From Vibrio sp. 10N.261.55.A7 (GTDB lineage: Bacteria > Pseudomonadota > Gammaproteobacteria > Enterobacterales > Vibrionaceae), in assembly GCF_002877365.1 (NCBI RefSeq), contig NZ_MCWZ01000101.1, forward strand, positions 1-64,000: a stretch of 64,000 nt of DNA, in the 5' to 3' direction. The first letter of the stretch is position 1. Every line of letters begins with the position of its first letter. The notes below the pieces were generated by a model. The model was given only the letters and a program-made list of their open reading frames with translations, was not told where the DNA came from and did no database searches. This document shows, in pieces, positions 1-7,793 of the stretch. The position numbers and the translations under genes are program-made.

Positions 1-627
1 TAAATTATCAATAATTTATTTTTTATTAAACACAAAAAATTGATATCACCTGATGACATCAATTATTCCGCAATCAAATACATCACAAATGGCGACAGAT
101 CGATACTCAACCATCGCCAAGATATTACTTGCCTGGCCTTTGTATCCCAGAAGCCTGCAGCCCAGCACTAAAATTAGGTTATAAGGCATTGAGGGATAAA
201 CACTGAAGCCACCCTCAGAACAGCAGCGAACTCTTGTTACTTCATTCTTAGCGTATGAGATACTTAATTTGACACTGTCTGGTAAACGAAGGATTTATAA
301 TATTCGGGCTAACAGTGATAGTGCTTTTCATCGAACCCTTGAAAGGAGTATAAATGATGTGTAATTTAGTTATCTTCTTCCTTCACTAGCTTTAATAAAA
401 AAGTAAAGACACAGAAAATAAATATGACTTCGAGGTAGTATCGTGGAACAATAAATTTGGCCGAAAGGTTATAGACATTGGCATATCTTAAATGATCCAT
501 GAAATGCTAATTTAGGAAAGTGTGTAATTCAGAAATATCCAAAGACGTGCTAAACCATTCATTATGGCTAATTCATTAGGCTAAGGACGTTAATTTGTTT
601 TACCTCGACATATCAGGTTGGATAAAC
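1..627. other. intergenic, AT-rich, no gene seen
   Basis: I find no supportable gene in this stretch. Bases 1-18 form an 18-bp AT-rich palindrome (8-bp arms around CA). Bases 539-576 are one copy of a degenerate 38-bp repeat whose second copy lies at 5941-5978. The right end abuts the terminal inverted repeat of an IS5-family relic at 628. Confidence 0.5.
539..576 (-). repeat. 38-bp dispersed repeat, copy 1
   Basis: Shares 35 of 38 bases with 5941-5978 (core ATTCATTATGGCTAA). Read on the minus strand both copies give an open peptide containing ELAIMNGL, so both may descend from the same coding element, possibly a transposase N-terminus. I cannot name that element. Confidence 0.6.
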
Positions 628-1125
628 GGCGTTGTTGATCAAATCAGCTTGAAGATCAACGACACCATACTTCGCTAGCCGTTAGCTTCTAACGGGCATA
701 CCTAGTCCTATGACTTTGTTAATCGCTTTGACATTCGCCATGATTTCGCCCACTTGAGCGTTGTAACATCTCAAGCTCAATTTACCGCTTGTTCGTCCTT
801 TATATCGGGACATTGCGGTCTTAGATATTGAACGAGAGTGATAACCAGACTCAGTTTTCCACTCCGCTATCGTTCTATTTTTCAGAGCTGTTACCGCCTC
901 ATTTCTGGGATGCCCGTCTTCCCAAAGACCTGCGGTCTTTCGAGGCGGTATCAACGGAGTACAGTCTTTATTTTTCAGAGTCTCGTGGCAATTTTTTGTG
1001 TCATATGCTCCATCGGCGGATACGGCAGCGACCTTTCTGCGTAGTGGGTTGAGTAACGTCGGTAACACTTCACTATCGCCAACATTGACAAGACTGACTT
1101 CCGCACTAATAGCTTCATGAGTATC
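628..1125 (-). mobile_element. truncated IS5-family (IS903-like) insertion sequence
   Basis: The left boundary at 628-647 reads GGCGTTGTTGATCAAATCAG, close to the remembered IS903-group terminal repeat (GGCTTTGTTGAATAAATCAG). A transposase C-terminus ends about 50 bp inside it, the spacing expected for this group. The other end is missing: the reading frame is broken just upstream of about 1125 and the sequence passes into unrelated DNA and a microsatellite. The element must therefore be dead. Confidence 0.6.
682..1125 (-). pseudogene. IS5-family transposase, C-terminal fragment
   Basis: The frame encodes the C-terminal half of an IS5/IS903-type DDE transposase. Homology starts at a DTHEAISAEVSLVNVGDSEV segment coded from about 1125 downward. 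It continues through ADGAYDTK, which holds the second catalytic Asp region, IPPRKTAGLW, GHPRNEAV and SGYHSRS, and then the family C-terminus LSLRCYNAQVGEIMANVKAI. The internal ATG at 1068 is not the true start. An in-frame stop precedes the homologous part, and the N-terminal half with the first catalytic Asp is absent. About 145 residues remain of the roughly 300 usual for the family. Confidence 0.75.
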
Positions 1126-1226
1126 TGTTTTTCAACTCTGTGCCTGATCCTGTCAGAGAATGCTTTGTACCTCGTGTTTGGTTTCGTTTTTTTGCAGGGT
1201 GCAGCCAATCTTCCCTCTTTCTTTTT

Positions 1227-1302
1227 CCCTCTTCCCTCTTCCCTCTTCCCTCTTCCCTCTTCCCTCTTCCCTCTTCCCTCTTCCCTCTTCCCTCTTCCCT
1301 CT
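1227..1302. repeat. heptanucleotide tandem repeat (CCCTCTT), about 11 copies
   Basis: Nearly eleven uninterrupted copies of CCCTCTT (AAGAGGG on the minus strand) run head to tail, the last copy lacking its final T. Imperfect relatives precede it from about 1211. The array reads through as Gly-Arg-Gly-Lys-Arg-Glu-Glu repeats on the minus strand, but that frame is only a consequence of the repeat. Arrays of this type are prone to slippage. It lies about 110 bp upstream of the aminotransferase gene, between it and the transposase relic. Confidence 0.95.
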
Positions 1303-1415
1303 AGGGATCTTCTAACCAAAAATATCTATTTCAAATTTATTTCGCTATTTTTTCGTCTTCTCATCTCTTGGTACGTCATAGTTGTGTAACCAACGAATAC
1401 TATCGGAGAAATTGA

Positions 1416-2591
1416 ATGTTCAACGTTGAACCAACGCGCAAAGATATCGCAAACAACTTCATCAAAAGTGACAGCCAGATGCTCAATCAAATGTGGGGAA
1501 GTGATGATGTTGTACCCTATTGGGTCGCCGATATGGATTTCCCTATCGCACCAGCTATAACGCAAGAATTGCAGCGCTTAGTAACGCGCGAAACCTTCTC
1601 TTATGAGTTCGATTCTGAGTCAGTGTTCAATGCCATTTCTCAGTGGAATCACACCCGTCACGGCTTAGACCTGAACCCAAAAAATTTCGTACAAGTACCA
1701 GGTGTATTGAGTGCCATCGCATTATTGATCCGCGAGTTCTCTGATAAAGGTGAGGGGGTCCTTATTCAGACGCCTGTCTATCATCAATTTCGCCGTTTGA
1801 TTGAGTCCTCGGGCCGAGTGGCGGTTGATAACACACTCAAGCTTGTCGACGGTCGCTACGAAGTTGATTTTGAAGACTTTGAAGAGAAACTAAAGAATTC
1901 AAACGTTAAAATGGTACTGCTATGTAATCCACATAACCCGGTTGGAAGAGTTTGGAAAAGAGAGGAACTGGAAAAGCTGGTTGCGATTGCAAAGAAATAC
2001 CAAACCATGATCATCAGCGATGAGATCCATGCCGATATCATTTTTGAAGGTTCAGAATTTACCAGCATTGTGTCGCTAAACTACGACAATAGTCTTTCTA
2101 TTATTGGCTCCCCTGCGAAGAATTTCGGGCTCAGCAGTATCTCTAATGGCTACATTTATTCTGACAATTCAGGACTGCACGCGAAAGTAAAAGCGATGTC
2201 AGCATCAATGTCTTTGGATCACGGCAATGCGTTTACTACCTACGCGACCATAGCGGCTTATCGCCATGGTGAAGCGTGGTTTAACGAATTTTTAGACTAC
2301 ACGCAAACCAGCATGAACTGGATTGTCGATTTCCTAGAAACGAATATTCCTGAAATAACGGTGTTTAAACCGGAAGGAACCAACCAGATTTGGTTAGACT
2401 TTTCAGGGCTTGGCTTAACGCCTGAACAACTTCAAGAGTTACTGGTAACACGATCCAAATTGGCGCTGACACCGGGCACCTGGTTTGGAGAGGTGGATAA
2501 GAACTTCTACAGAATGAACTTCGCCTCTCCGCTCCCTCAGATTGAAACCTCATTGAAGCGGCTGTTAAGTGAAATCAAAAAACTCAAATGA
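1416..2591 (+). CDS. PatB/MalY-type PLP-dependent C-S lyase
   Basis: 391-residue fold-type I PLP enzyme of the MalY/PatB branch (cystathionine beta-lyase-like class I/II aminotransferase). Visible landmarks are the branch-typical VADMDF segment at residues 38-42, NPHNPVGR at 171-178, the SDEIHAD motif with the PLP-pyridine Asp at about 202, and the Schiff-base Lys235 in SPAKNFGLS. Length is normal. The start is supported by GGAGAA six bases upstream. Members cleave C-S bonds of cystathionine or cysteine conjugates, giving thiol, pyruvate and ammonia; the real substrate cannot be read from sequence. It lies 51 bp upstream of a glutathione-synthetase-like gene on the same strand, which suggests a sulfur or thiol-conjugate pathway. 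Confidence 0.88.
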   Translation: MFNVEPTRKDIANNFIKSDSQMLNQMWGSDDVVPYWVADMDFPIAPAITQELQRLVTRETFSYEFDSESVFNAISQWNHTRHGLDLNPKNFVQVPGVLSAIALLIREFSDKGEGVLIQTPVYHQFRRLIESSGRVAVDNTLKLVDGRYEVDFEDFEEKLKNSNVKMVLLCNPHNPVGRVWKREELEKLVAIAKKYQTMIISDEIHADIIFEGSEFTSIVSLNYDNSLSIIGSPAKNFGLSSISNGYIYSDNSGLHAKVKAMSASMSLDHGNAFTTYATIAAYRHGEAWFNEFLDYTQTSMNWIVDFLETNIPEITVFKPEGTNQIWLDFSGLGLTPEQLQELLVTRSKLALTPGTWFGEVDKNFYRMNFASPLPQIETSLKRLLSEIKKLK

Positions 2592-2642
2592 TCAACGTTA
2601 CAACCGTGGTATGGCTGAGCAGACGAGAAAAAGTGGAATAAT

Positions 2643-4124
2643 ATGAATACAGAAAAAACCCAACTCGTCTCTCAGCACATCATTGAAGACACCTGTGAAT
2701 GGCAGATCATGCATGGCGTTGCTTTTCGCCAACCAGACAACACGGCAAGGCACGTACCGTTTAGCATGGCGCCAATGACAATGGAACGCTCAGCGTATGA
2801 ACATCTGCGCAAGGTAACGCCTTTGATCGCTAAACTGGTCAGTAATGTGTCTGAGGATCACAGCTTCCTGCAAACATCTTTGAGCGCGATGGCGAGAGCC
2901 GATCCGTTTTTTGGCCGTTTGATGGAACTTCATCATCAAGCGCATGGTGACGCTAGCCACCCCAAACAGCCCGATCGTCAGCCTTTACTCCTAATGAGAA
3001 CGGATTTTATGGATGATCGCCAACATGGTGCCAAGGTGATTGAATTTAACGGAATCGCTGCTGGCATGGGGCCATTTGGGCAACGCGCAACGGAATTGCA
3101 TCAATTTGTGCGCAATCAGTGGGGGAATGTCTATCAACACTACCTAGAAGATGATTCGGCAATACCCGCTGAAAATTGCGGTATGGAGCAGCTCGCGTTA
3201 GGCATAACCACAGCTGCAAGAAGTGTGAAATCCCACTTTTCTGCTATCAACAAAAAGGAAGATCAAGAAAAACCCACCTTCTTAATGGTTGTCCAGAAAA
3301 ATGAGGATAACGTGTACGATCAGCACCTACTAGAGGTCGCATTGCAAAATCAAGGCGTGTGCACGGTGAGGCGCACGTTTGACCAGCTAAGCAGTCAATT
3401 ATCTAGCGGAGAAAATCAACGCCTTATCCTTGAGGGCATTGGTGCCATTGACGCTGTTTATTTAAGAGCAGGATACCAATATTCAGACTATTGGGCGCCA
3501 GAGCTGAATGAAAACATTTGCTGCCACACATTAAGCCAAACTCGCCTGTTTATTGAAAAGCATTATGTCGCAATGAACGCCACCATCAGTCAACAATTAG
3601 CGACCAGTAAGTCCATGCAAATGTTGCTAACCCAAATGCCAGCAGAGCAATACTGTCATTGGGGGCTAACACTGGATGAAGCCAATCTTGTCAAAAGTGT
3701 ACTGGCGGATATGAAGCCAATAACCGCAGAGAGTATTGACTGGTTTAACACCCGTGCAGACAAAAAAGAGTGGGTACTTAAAAATCAGGGCGAAGGCGGT
3801 GGCCATTGCGTATTTGGTGAAGCCATTAGTGCCACGTTGGCCGAATTAAAAACCGATGACTACGACGCGTGGGCGTTAATGCAGCGGCTCTACCCACACG
3901 AGCGTGACACAGCCACCATCGCCGTTCGAGATGGAAAACAAACCGTAGTCGACGACCTTGTCAGTGAGGTGGGATTGTTTACTGTGCATTATCAGGGAAA
4001 ACCTGTGACCGACAATCATGGCTATGCTGGTTATCTTATTCGCAGTAAACCTGCGAGCGAAAATGAAGGGGGCATTCACAGTGGGCAAGGCATCTTGGAT
4101 TCACTTGTTCTGCTCAATCGCTAA
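2643..4124 (+). CDS. eukaryotic-type glutathione synthetase-like ATP-dependent ligase
   Basis: 493 residues, matching in length and motif order the eukaryotic glutathione synthetase family (ATP-grasp), not the roughly 316-residue bacterial GshB. Correspondences to the family as I recall it: RTDFMDD at 119-125; KVIEFNGIAAGMG at 131-143 (family: IEINTIAASF); VYLRAGYQY at 272-280 (family: VYFRDGY); NATISQQLATSKSMQ at 312-326 (family: DIATQLAGTKKVQ); the glycine-rich ATP loop LKNQGEGGGHCVFGE at 379-393 (family: LKPQREGGGNNLYGE); and GGIHSGQGILD at 476-486. It probably joins a glycine-like amine to a gamma-glutamyl dipeptide or a related acceptor. Several acidic or polar substrate residues differ from the eukaryotic enzyme, so a different product is possible. 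Likely co-transcribed with the upstream C-S lyase. GGAATAAT precedes the start. Confidence 0.8.
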   Translation: MNTEKTQLVSQHIIEDTCEWQIMHGVAFRQPDNTARHVPFSMAPMTMERSAYEHLRKVTPLIAKLVSNVSEDHSFLQTSLSAMARADPFFGRLMELHHQAHGDASHPKQPDRQPLLLMRTDFMDDRQHGAKVIEFNGIAAGMGPFGQRATELHQFVRNQWGNVYQHYLEDDSAIPAENCGMEQLALGITTAARSVKSHFSAINKKEDQEKPTFLMVVQKNEDNVYDQHLLEVALQNQGVCTVRRTFDQLSSQLSSGENQRLILEGIGAIDAVYLRAGYQYSDYWAPELNENICCHTLSQTRLFIEKHYVAMNATISQQLATSKSMQMLLTQMPAEQYCHWGLTLDEANLVKSVLADMKPITAESIDWFNTRADKKEWVLKNQGEGGGHCVFGEAISATLAELKTDDYDAWALMQRLYPHERDTATIAVRDGKQTVVDDLVSEVGLFTVHYQGKPVTDNHGYAGYLIRSKPASENEGGIHSGQGILDSLVLLNR

Positions 4125-4154
4125 AGAATAAACCCAGCCATGTAAGAGACGATC

Positions 4155-4194
4155 AACCTCTTCAAAGAACGCAAAAATGTTCTTTGAAGAGGTT
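4155..4194. terminator. perfect 16-bp stem, bidirectional terminator-like hairpin
   Basis: AACCTCTTCAAAGAAC at 4155-4170 pairs perfectly with 4179-4194 across an 8-base A-rich loop. It sits between the convergent ends of the glutathione-synthetase-like gene (ends 4124) and the VOC gene (stop 4200-4202). There is no long T-run on either side, so it is either an unconventional terminator or an mRNA 3'-end stabiliser. Confidence 0.6.
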
Positions 4195-4199
4195 CAAGA

Positions 4200-4697
4200 T
4201 CAATTCGGCGAATGCAACCCCATTCTGTTCCCTTCAGAATCAAGGAAAATAGCAAAAAATCCACTATCGTCAGCGTGTGCGGTTTTAGGGATCACTATTT
4301 CACCGCGATGTTTCACCACTTCATCCAGAACGTTCTGCAGGTTATCTCCCCCATTCAGGTATATCGTTACGCCATTTGACGAGGGTTGGAAGCCTTCTTC
4401 TTTCAAAACAACACCTATAACTTGCTGATTCTCGTAGGGGAATATGCCCATTTCCATGCCTGGCATTTCCATCTTTTCTATATTGATGCCCAAAATGGCC
4501 TGGTAGAAGTCGATTGCTCTAGAAATATCTAATGCTGGAATTTCAAAAATAGAAATATAGCTGTTCATACGTTCTCCACTTTGATTCATAACTGACTCGT
4601 CCTTTTGTTTTTCTGATTCAACCCGGTCTGCGCTGTAACAAGCAGTGTAGCCAAAAACGAATATGGCAACGGTAAAACCCAATATTGCTTTTCTCAT
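4200..4697 (-). CDS. VOC-superfamily (glyoxalase/bleomycin-resistance fold) protein
   Basis: The last ~122 residues form a single vicinal-oxygen-chelate domain: FEIPALDISRAIDFYQAILG opening, a central GIFPYE and GVVLKEEGF strand region, and IFLDSEGNRMGLHS closing. Two starts are plausible. The long form (165 aa) begins with a hydrophobic segment ending GYTACYSA, like a signal peptide or weak lipobox, and has GAGG upstream of ATG4697. The short form (122 aa) starts at ATG4568 with GGAG eight bases upstream and matches the usual cytosolic family length. The gene follows the AraC regulator on the same strand by 86 bp and may be its target. Specific enzymatic function unknown. Confidence 0.78.
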   Translation of the reverse strand: MRKAILGFTVAIFVFGYTACYSADRVESEKQKDESVMNQSGERMNSYISIFEIPALDISRAIDFYQAILGINIEKMEMPGMEMGIFPYENQQVIGVVLKEEGFQPSSNGVTIYLNGGDNLQNVLDEVVKHRGEIVIPKTAHADDSGFFAIFLDSEGNRMGLHSPN

Positions 4698-4783
4698 GTA
4701 ACCTCGAACCCACAGACTGAAATGCTATGGAAAGGTTACGTCGCCAATGGAAAAAGGAATTGTAAAAATGCGACAGATCAAAA

Positions 4784-5596
4784 TCACTTGTAGAAAATAG
4801 ACGAAAGCGCCATGTTTTCATTCCCAAGAAATTCTTTTGGGCTGACTCCGGTAAACTCTTTGAAGTCTTTGATAAAGTGCGACTGATCGTAGTAATCATT
4901 CTGATAAGCAACGTCAGTAAGGCTTTCGTCTTCGTTCAGCATCACTTTTAAGGCACTTTGAAGCCGAATCAATTTACCCAACTGTTTAGGGCTAACCCCA
5001 ATCTGTTTTACGAACTTCCTTTCAAGTTGCCTTCTTTTGGATAAGTCGTCGTTGAGGATCTTGCTAATCGATGTACTTCCCTTTGTTTCGAAGAGTGTCT
5101 CGATTGTGGATTTGACGACACTATCTAACGTTGCTTTTTCATTGAGCTTGCTAAGCAGAAATGACTCGATTATCTCTATTCTCTGCTGCGCATCTGCCGC
5201 GTGAATGATGTCCTGCTCAAGCTTTCTAACCTCTTTTTCCTCAAACAACTCAACTAAGGGGGTCTCAGTATTGGCTAGAGCCTTGATGGGAGCATGAACG
5301 AAATGCGCAAAGCCATAAGGATAGAAGCGGATGGCGAACGTGTTCACGCTCCCTGTCGGCTCAATATAAAAAGGGTCGGTAGTATGGCCCAACACCATAG
5401 CTCTAGGCTGGATTATAAAGCGGTCTTCGGAGGTGTATCTTTTTATATCGTCTCCAAGAATAAAGGCCATTTCGATGGTGCCGTCTGGAATGATTCGCTG
5501 CCTTTGAGTCTCCTCAGTTTTCGGCACTTCCAAAGTCCAGTAACAACTGATTATCGATCCTAGATCTGGGTGTGGCTCAAAGGTCTGATAATTCAT
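4784..5596 (-). CDS. AraC-family transcriptional regulator
   Basis: 270 residues. The N-terminal ~150 residues form the sensing domain common in small AraC regulators (opening FEPHPDLGSIISCYWTLEVP, with a DGTIEMAFILGD strand). The C-terminal ~100 residues contain the two AraC helix-turn-helix units; the second is recognisable in SLTDVAYQNDYYDQSHFIKD followed by FKEFTGVSPKEFLG. It acts as a DNA-binding activator in the cytosol. The VOC protein gene follows downstream on the same strand and is the obvious candidate target. No effector can be deduced. Confidence 0.9.
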   Translation of the reverse strand: MNYQTFEPHPDLGSIISCYWTLEVPKTEETQRQRIIPDGTIEMAFILGDDIKRYTSEDRFIIQPRAMVLGHTTDPFYIEPTGSVNTFAIRFYPYGFAHFVHAPIKALANTETPLVELFEEKEVRKLEQDIIHAADAQQRIEIIESFLLSKLNEKATLDSVVKSTIETLFETKGSTSISKILNDDLSKRRQLERKFVKQIGVSPKQLGKLIRLQSALKVMLNEDESLTDVAYQNDYYDQSHFIKDFKEFTGVSPKEFLGNENMALSSIFYK

Positions 5597-6093
5597 AAGT
5601 GTGTTACTTCCCTATATTATTCCGCCGCTAAAGGGGCTTCCATCAATCTTCAAATCATATTTCAAAAGCAACTGAACCGTCTATTACACGTGCCACAAAC
5701 TCTAATTGTGTTCAGGAAACATTGTCAATATTCATACCTGAGACAGGGCTCAAGATATGTATTTGATGGCGAATGGGCAGCTATACCCTTTCCTGCCTAT
5801 TTCATGACAGACAAAGAAAACAAAGCTTTATGACGTGGAAAAGGGAATTCTGTCACCCCCATGTTGGCCCACCGTAGGGTTGCGATGCGAAGAATATTCC
5901 GAAAAGCCAGAGTGAGCGATGGGTCGTCACTTGGAATTGTCCAAAGACATGTTAAACCATTCATTATGGCTAACTCATACTGAGAGAGTGTCTTTGCTAA
6001 ACTGGTCATTCATAATTTTACTGAGGGATGGCTAACGCGATCTGTCTTGTAGTAATAGCAACCTGAATTGTCCTGAGATTTGGCCCAGAATCA
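5597..6093. other. intergenic with decayed sequence
   Basis: About 500 bp without a convincing gene. It contains the second copy (5941-5978) of the 38-bp repeat also found at 539-576. A 70-codon minus-strand frame covers it, but its composition is not protein-like beyond the repeat itself. The stretch looks like degraded mobile or duplicated DNA. Confidence 0.4.
5941..5978 (-). repeat. 38-bp dispersed repeat, copy 2
   Basis: Counterpart of 539-576 with three mismatches. On the minus strand it lies at the start of a frame opening MTSLAKTLSQYELAIMNGL that soon loses protein character. Same orientation as copy 1, 5.4 kb away. Confidence 0.6.
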
Positions 6094-6303
6094 TCACAAC
6101 TCATGAAGCTTATCAAATTTTCTCTGCTCCATGATTTCCTCAATTTTTTGTCTAGTTTGGGTTATTTTATGGTTAATTCTCTTGGTGTTTTCGCGCAGTT
6201 TTTTAGCTTCCGCCGCCAATTCTTGTTTAACTTCTTTTTTAGTTTTCTTTGGAGCCTCCGAGATAAGATACGTATATAGTTCCGGCTTTGTTGGTTTCAA
6301 CAT
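6094..6303 (-). CDS. small charged coiled-coil protein, unknown
   Basis: 69 residues from ATG6303, chosen because GAGG lies seven bases upstream; a longer frame starting eight codons earlier lacks this. The protein is lysine/glutamate-rich, with a predicted long helix from about residue 18 (EAPKKTKKEVKQELAAEAKK) and heptad-like spacing of hydrophobics to the end. No family recognised. It stands alone, with no neighbour within 400 bp on one side and decayed DNA on the other. Confidence 0.5.
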   Translation of the reverse strand: MLKPTKPELYTYLISEAPKKTKKEVKQELAAEAKKLRENTKRINHKITQTRQKIEEIMEQRKFDKLHEL

Positions 6304-6717
6304 TGTAACCTCTTCGTCAATTATCAAGTTCTCTATAAATATACATATGTACTGAGGGGGTTGTCGGAGAACATCAAAGCGAGAACGTTTTATGGCTTAT
6401 TTTTGTACAGAGTTGAAGCAATATCATGTTTTATAGACAGGCAAGTTTTCATTAGCCACCCTAGTACTCAATCGTCACGTTAAACTCAAAATTCAGGCGC
6501 TTCGGCATTTATTGGGCAATATTCACCGCTCGCATGAAGACATTACACACTGCACTACCTTGTATGTTTGCGTATTAAGTATCTCTGTAAAGACTAAACG
6601 CAAACCATAGCTTTGATCTGAACTTGATTCTTCGTAATTACGCTTGACATTGAAATGACACCCATCTCCATTTGTCATACAATAATTCATATTGTCGAAC
6701 TAACGAATATTGGTCAC
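6304..6717. other. intergenic, nothing recognised
   Basis: About 410 bp between the small coiled-coil gene and the SGNH hydrolase. A TTGACA at about 6645 could serve as a -35 element for the hydrolase, but no well-spaced -10 is obvious. No repeats or structured RNA seen. Confidence 0.3.
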
Positions 6718-7338
6718 ATGAAAACTATCCTATGCTTTGGAGATTCAAACACTTGGGGCTGTTCGCCTGATTTACCTCGTAGATACAACACCGAAGAACG
6801 ATGGACAATGCTTCTACAAGAACAATTACCGACGGATTATAGGGTCATTGAAGAAGGGCTAAATAGTCGAACAACTGTATTGGAAGACCCGTATGAACCA
6901 GGTAAAAATGGGTTGAACTATCTTTTGCCTTGCTTAGAAAGCCATCATCCAGACCTCGTTGTCATCATGTTGGGCACCAATGACCTAAAATCTCGTTTTA
7001 ATGTCACTGCAAGTGATATTTCAAAAGGAGCCGCTAGGCTTGTGCAATTAATACAGAACTTTCGACACAGTTTCATGCCAAATCCACCACAAGTTTTGCT
7101 CGTATCTCCAACACATGTCTTAGAGGTTGACCCTTTAAAAGAAGGATTTACAAACGCAGAAGAGAAGTCAAAACAGTTAGGTCACTACTATAAACGTCGA
7201 GCAGAGGAGTTAGGGTGTCACTTCATCGATGCAGCCTCCTTTATTCAACCGTGTCAAAGAGAAGGTATTCATTGGCAACCAGATCAACATAGTAAATTTG
7301 CAAAGGCTTTAGCGCAGAAAGTCCCAACGATATTATAG
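6718..7338 (+). CDS. SGNH/GDSL-family hydrolase (esterase-like)
   Basis: 206 residues from ATG6718, the start that places the family block I (CFGDSNTWG, nucleophile Ser10) at its normal distance from the N-terminus; the 21 codons upstream are not conserved-looking. Block II Gly47 (EEGLNS), block III GTND (Asn88) and block V are present. Block V reads EGIH (182-185), where most members have DxxH, so the catalytic Asp is apparently a Glu. No signal peptide, so probably cytosolic. Members hydrolyse small esters, thioesters or acetylated sugars; substrate unknown. Monocistronic. Confidence 0.85.
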   Translation: MKTILCFGDSNTWGCSPDLPRRYNTEERWTMLLQEQLPTDYRVIEEGLNSRTTVLEDPYEPGKNGLNYLLPCLESHHPDLVVIMLGTNDLKSRFNVTASDISKGAARLVQLIQNFRHSFMPNPPQVLLVSPTHVLEVDPLKEGFTNAEEKSKQLGHYYKRRAEELGCHFIDAASFIQPCQREGIHWQPDQHSKFAKALAQKVPTIL

Positions 7339-7793
7339 ACCGATATAAACTCTATTCCCGGCTATGATATGTGCTCTACTCTTTGCGTAGCTGGGTCATG
7401 ATGCCTCTCAATGGAACGCTCCCAGGCTAATTTCATGATACTAATACCAACCATTGAAAGTTAATAACGCTCTTTTGCCCCTTTGCAATTTAATGCAATG
7501 ATTCGGTGGCTGAGTGTGTCATTTGAATCACTGTGTTTTTCTTCATAACTGACGTTTAGGGGCGGAGCAAGAATACGCCCATAGCTTTCAAAAGTGGCAC
7601 ATCCGAATACAACTTAATTGATGCAGAATCGTTTTTCGACCTCTGGTACTTTTTGCTCTACGCGCCCAACAATTCAGAATTAGTTAAACTTATAATCGAT
7701 TAATCTAATTAATTTTACTTATTCCACCTTCGCTTCTATCGTTGACGACATCACTCAAATGGAAGAACGCTGACATTACCACAGGAATAAAAT
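7339..7793. other. intergenic with a probable coding relic
   Basis: About 455 bp between the SGNH hydrolase and the ACT-domain gene. The only structure I see is the open, start-less frame at 7560-7703, described separately. The 90 bp before the ACT gene are AT-rich and probably hold its promoter. Confidence 0.35.
7560..7703 (+). pseudogene. possible C-terminal coding relic
   Basis: A 47-codon open stretch bounded by TAG at 7557 and TAA at 7701 has no start codon but protein-like composition (IAFKSGTSEYNLIDAESFFD, then LWYFLLYAPNNSELVKLIID). It reads like the tail of a lost gene. No family recognised; it may also be chance. Confidence 0.22.

Noticed and set aside
975-1319. Minus-strand frame coding Gly-Arg-Gly-Lys-Arg-Glu-Glu repeats
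   Set aside because: It is simply the heptamer microsatellite read in frame and then an out-of-frame part of the transposase relic; no independent evidence of a protein.
5797-6009. 70-codon minus-strand protein
   Set aside because: Only the segment overlapping the 38-bp dispersed repeat looks protein-like; the remainder has no recognisable character and no ribosome site.
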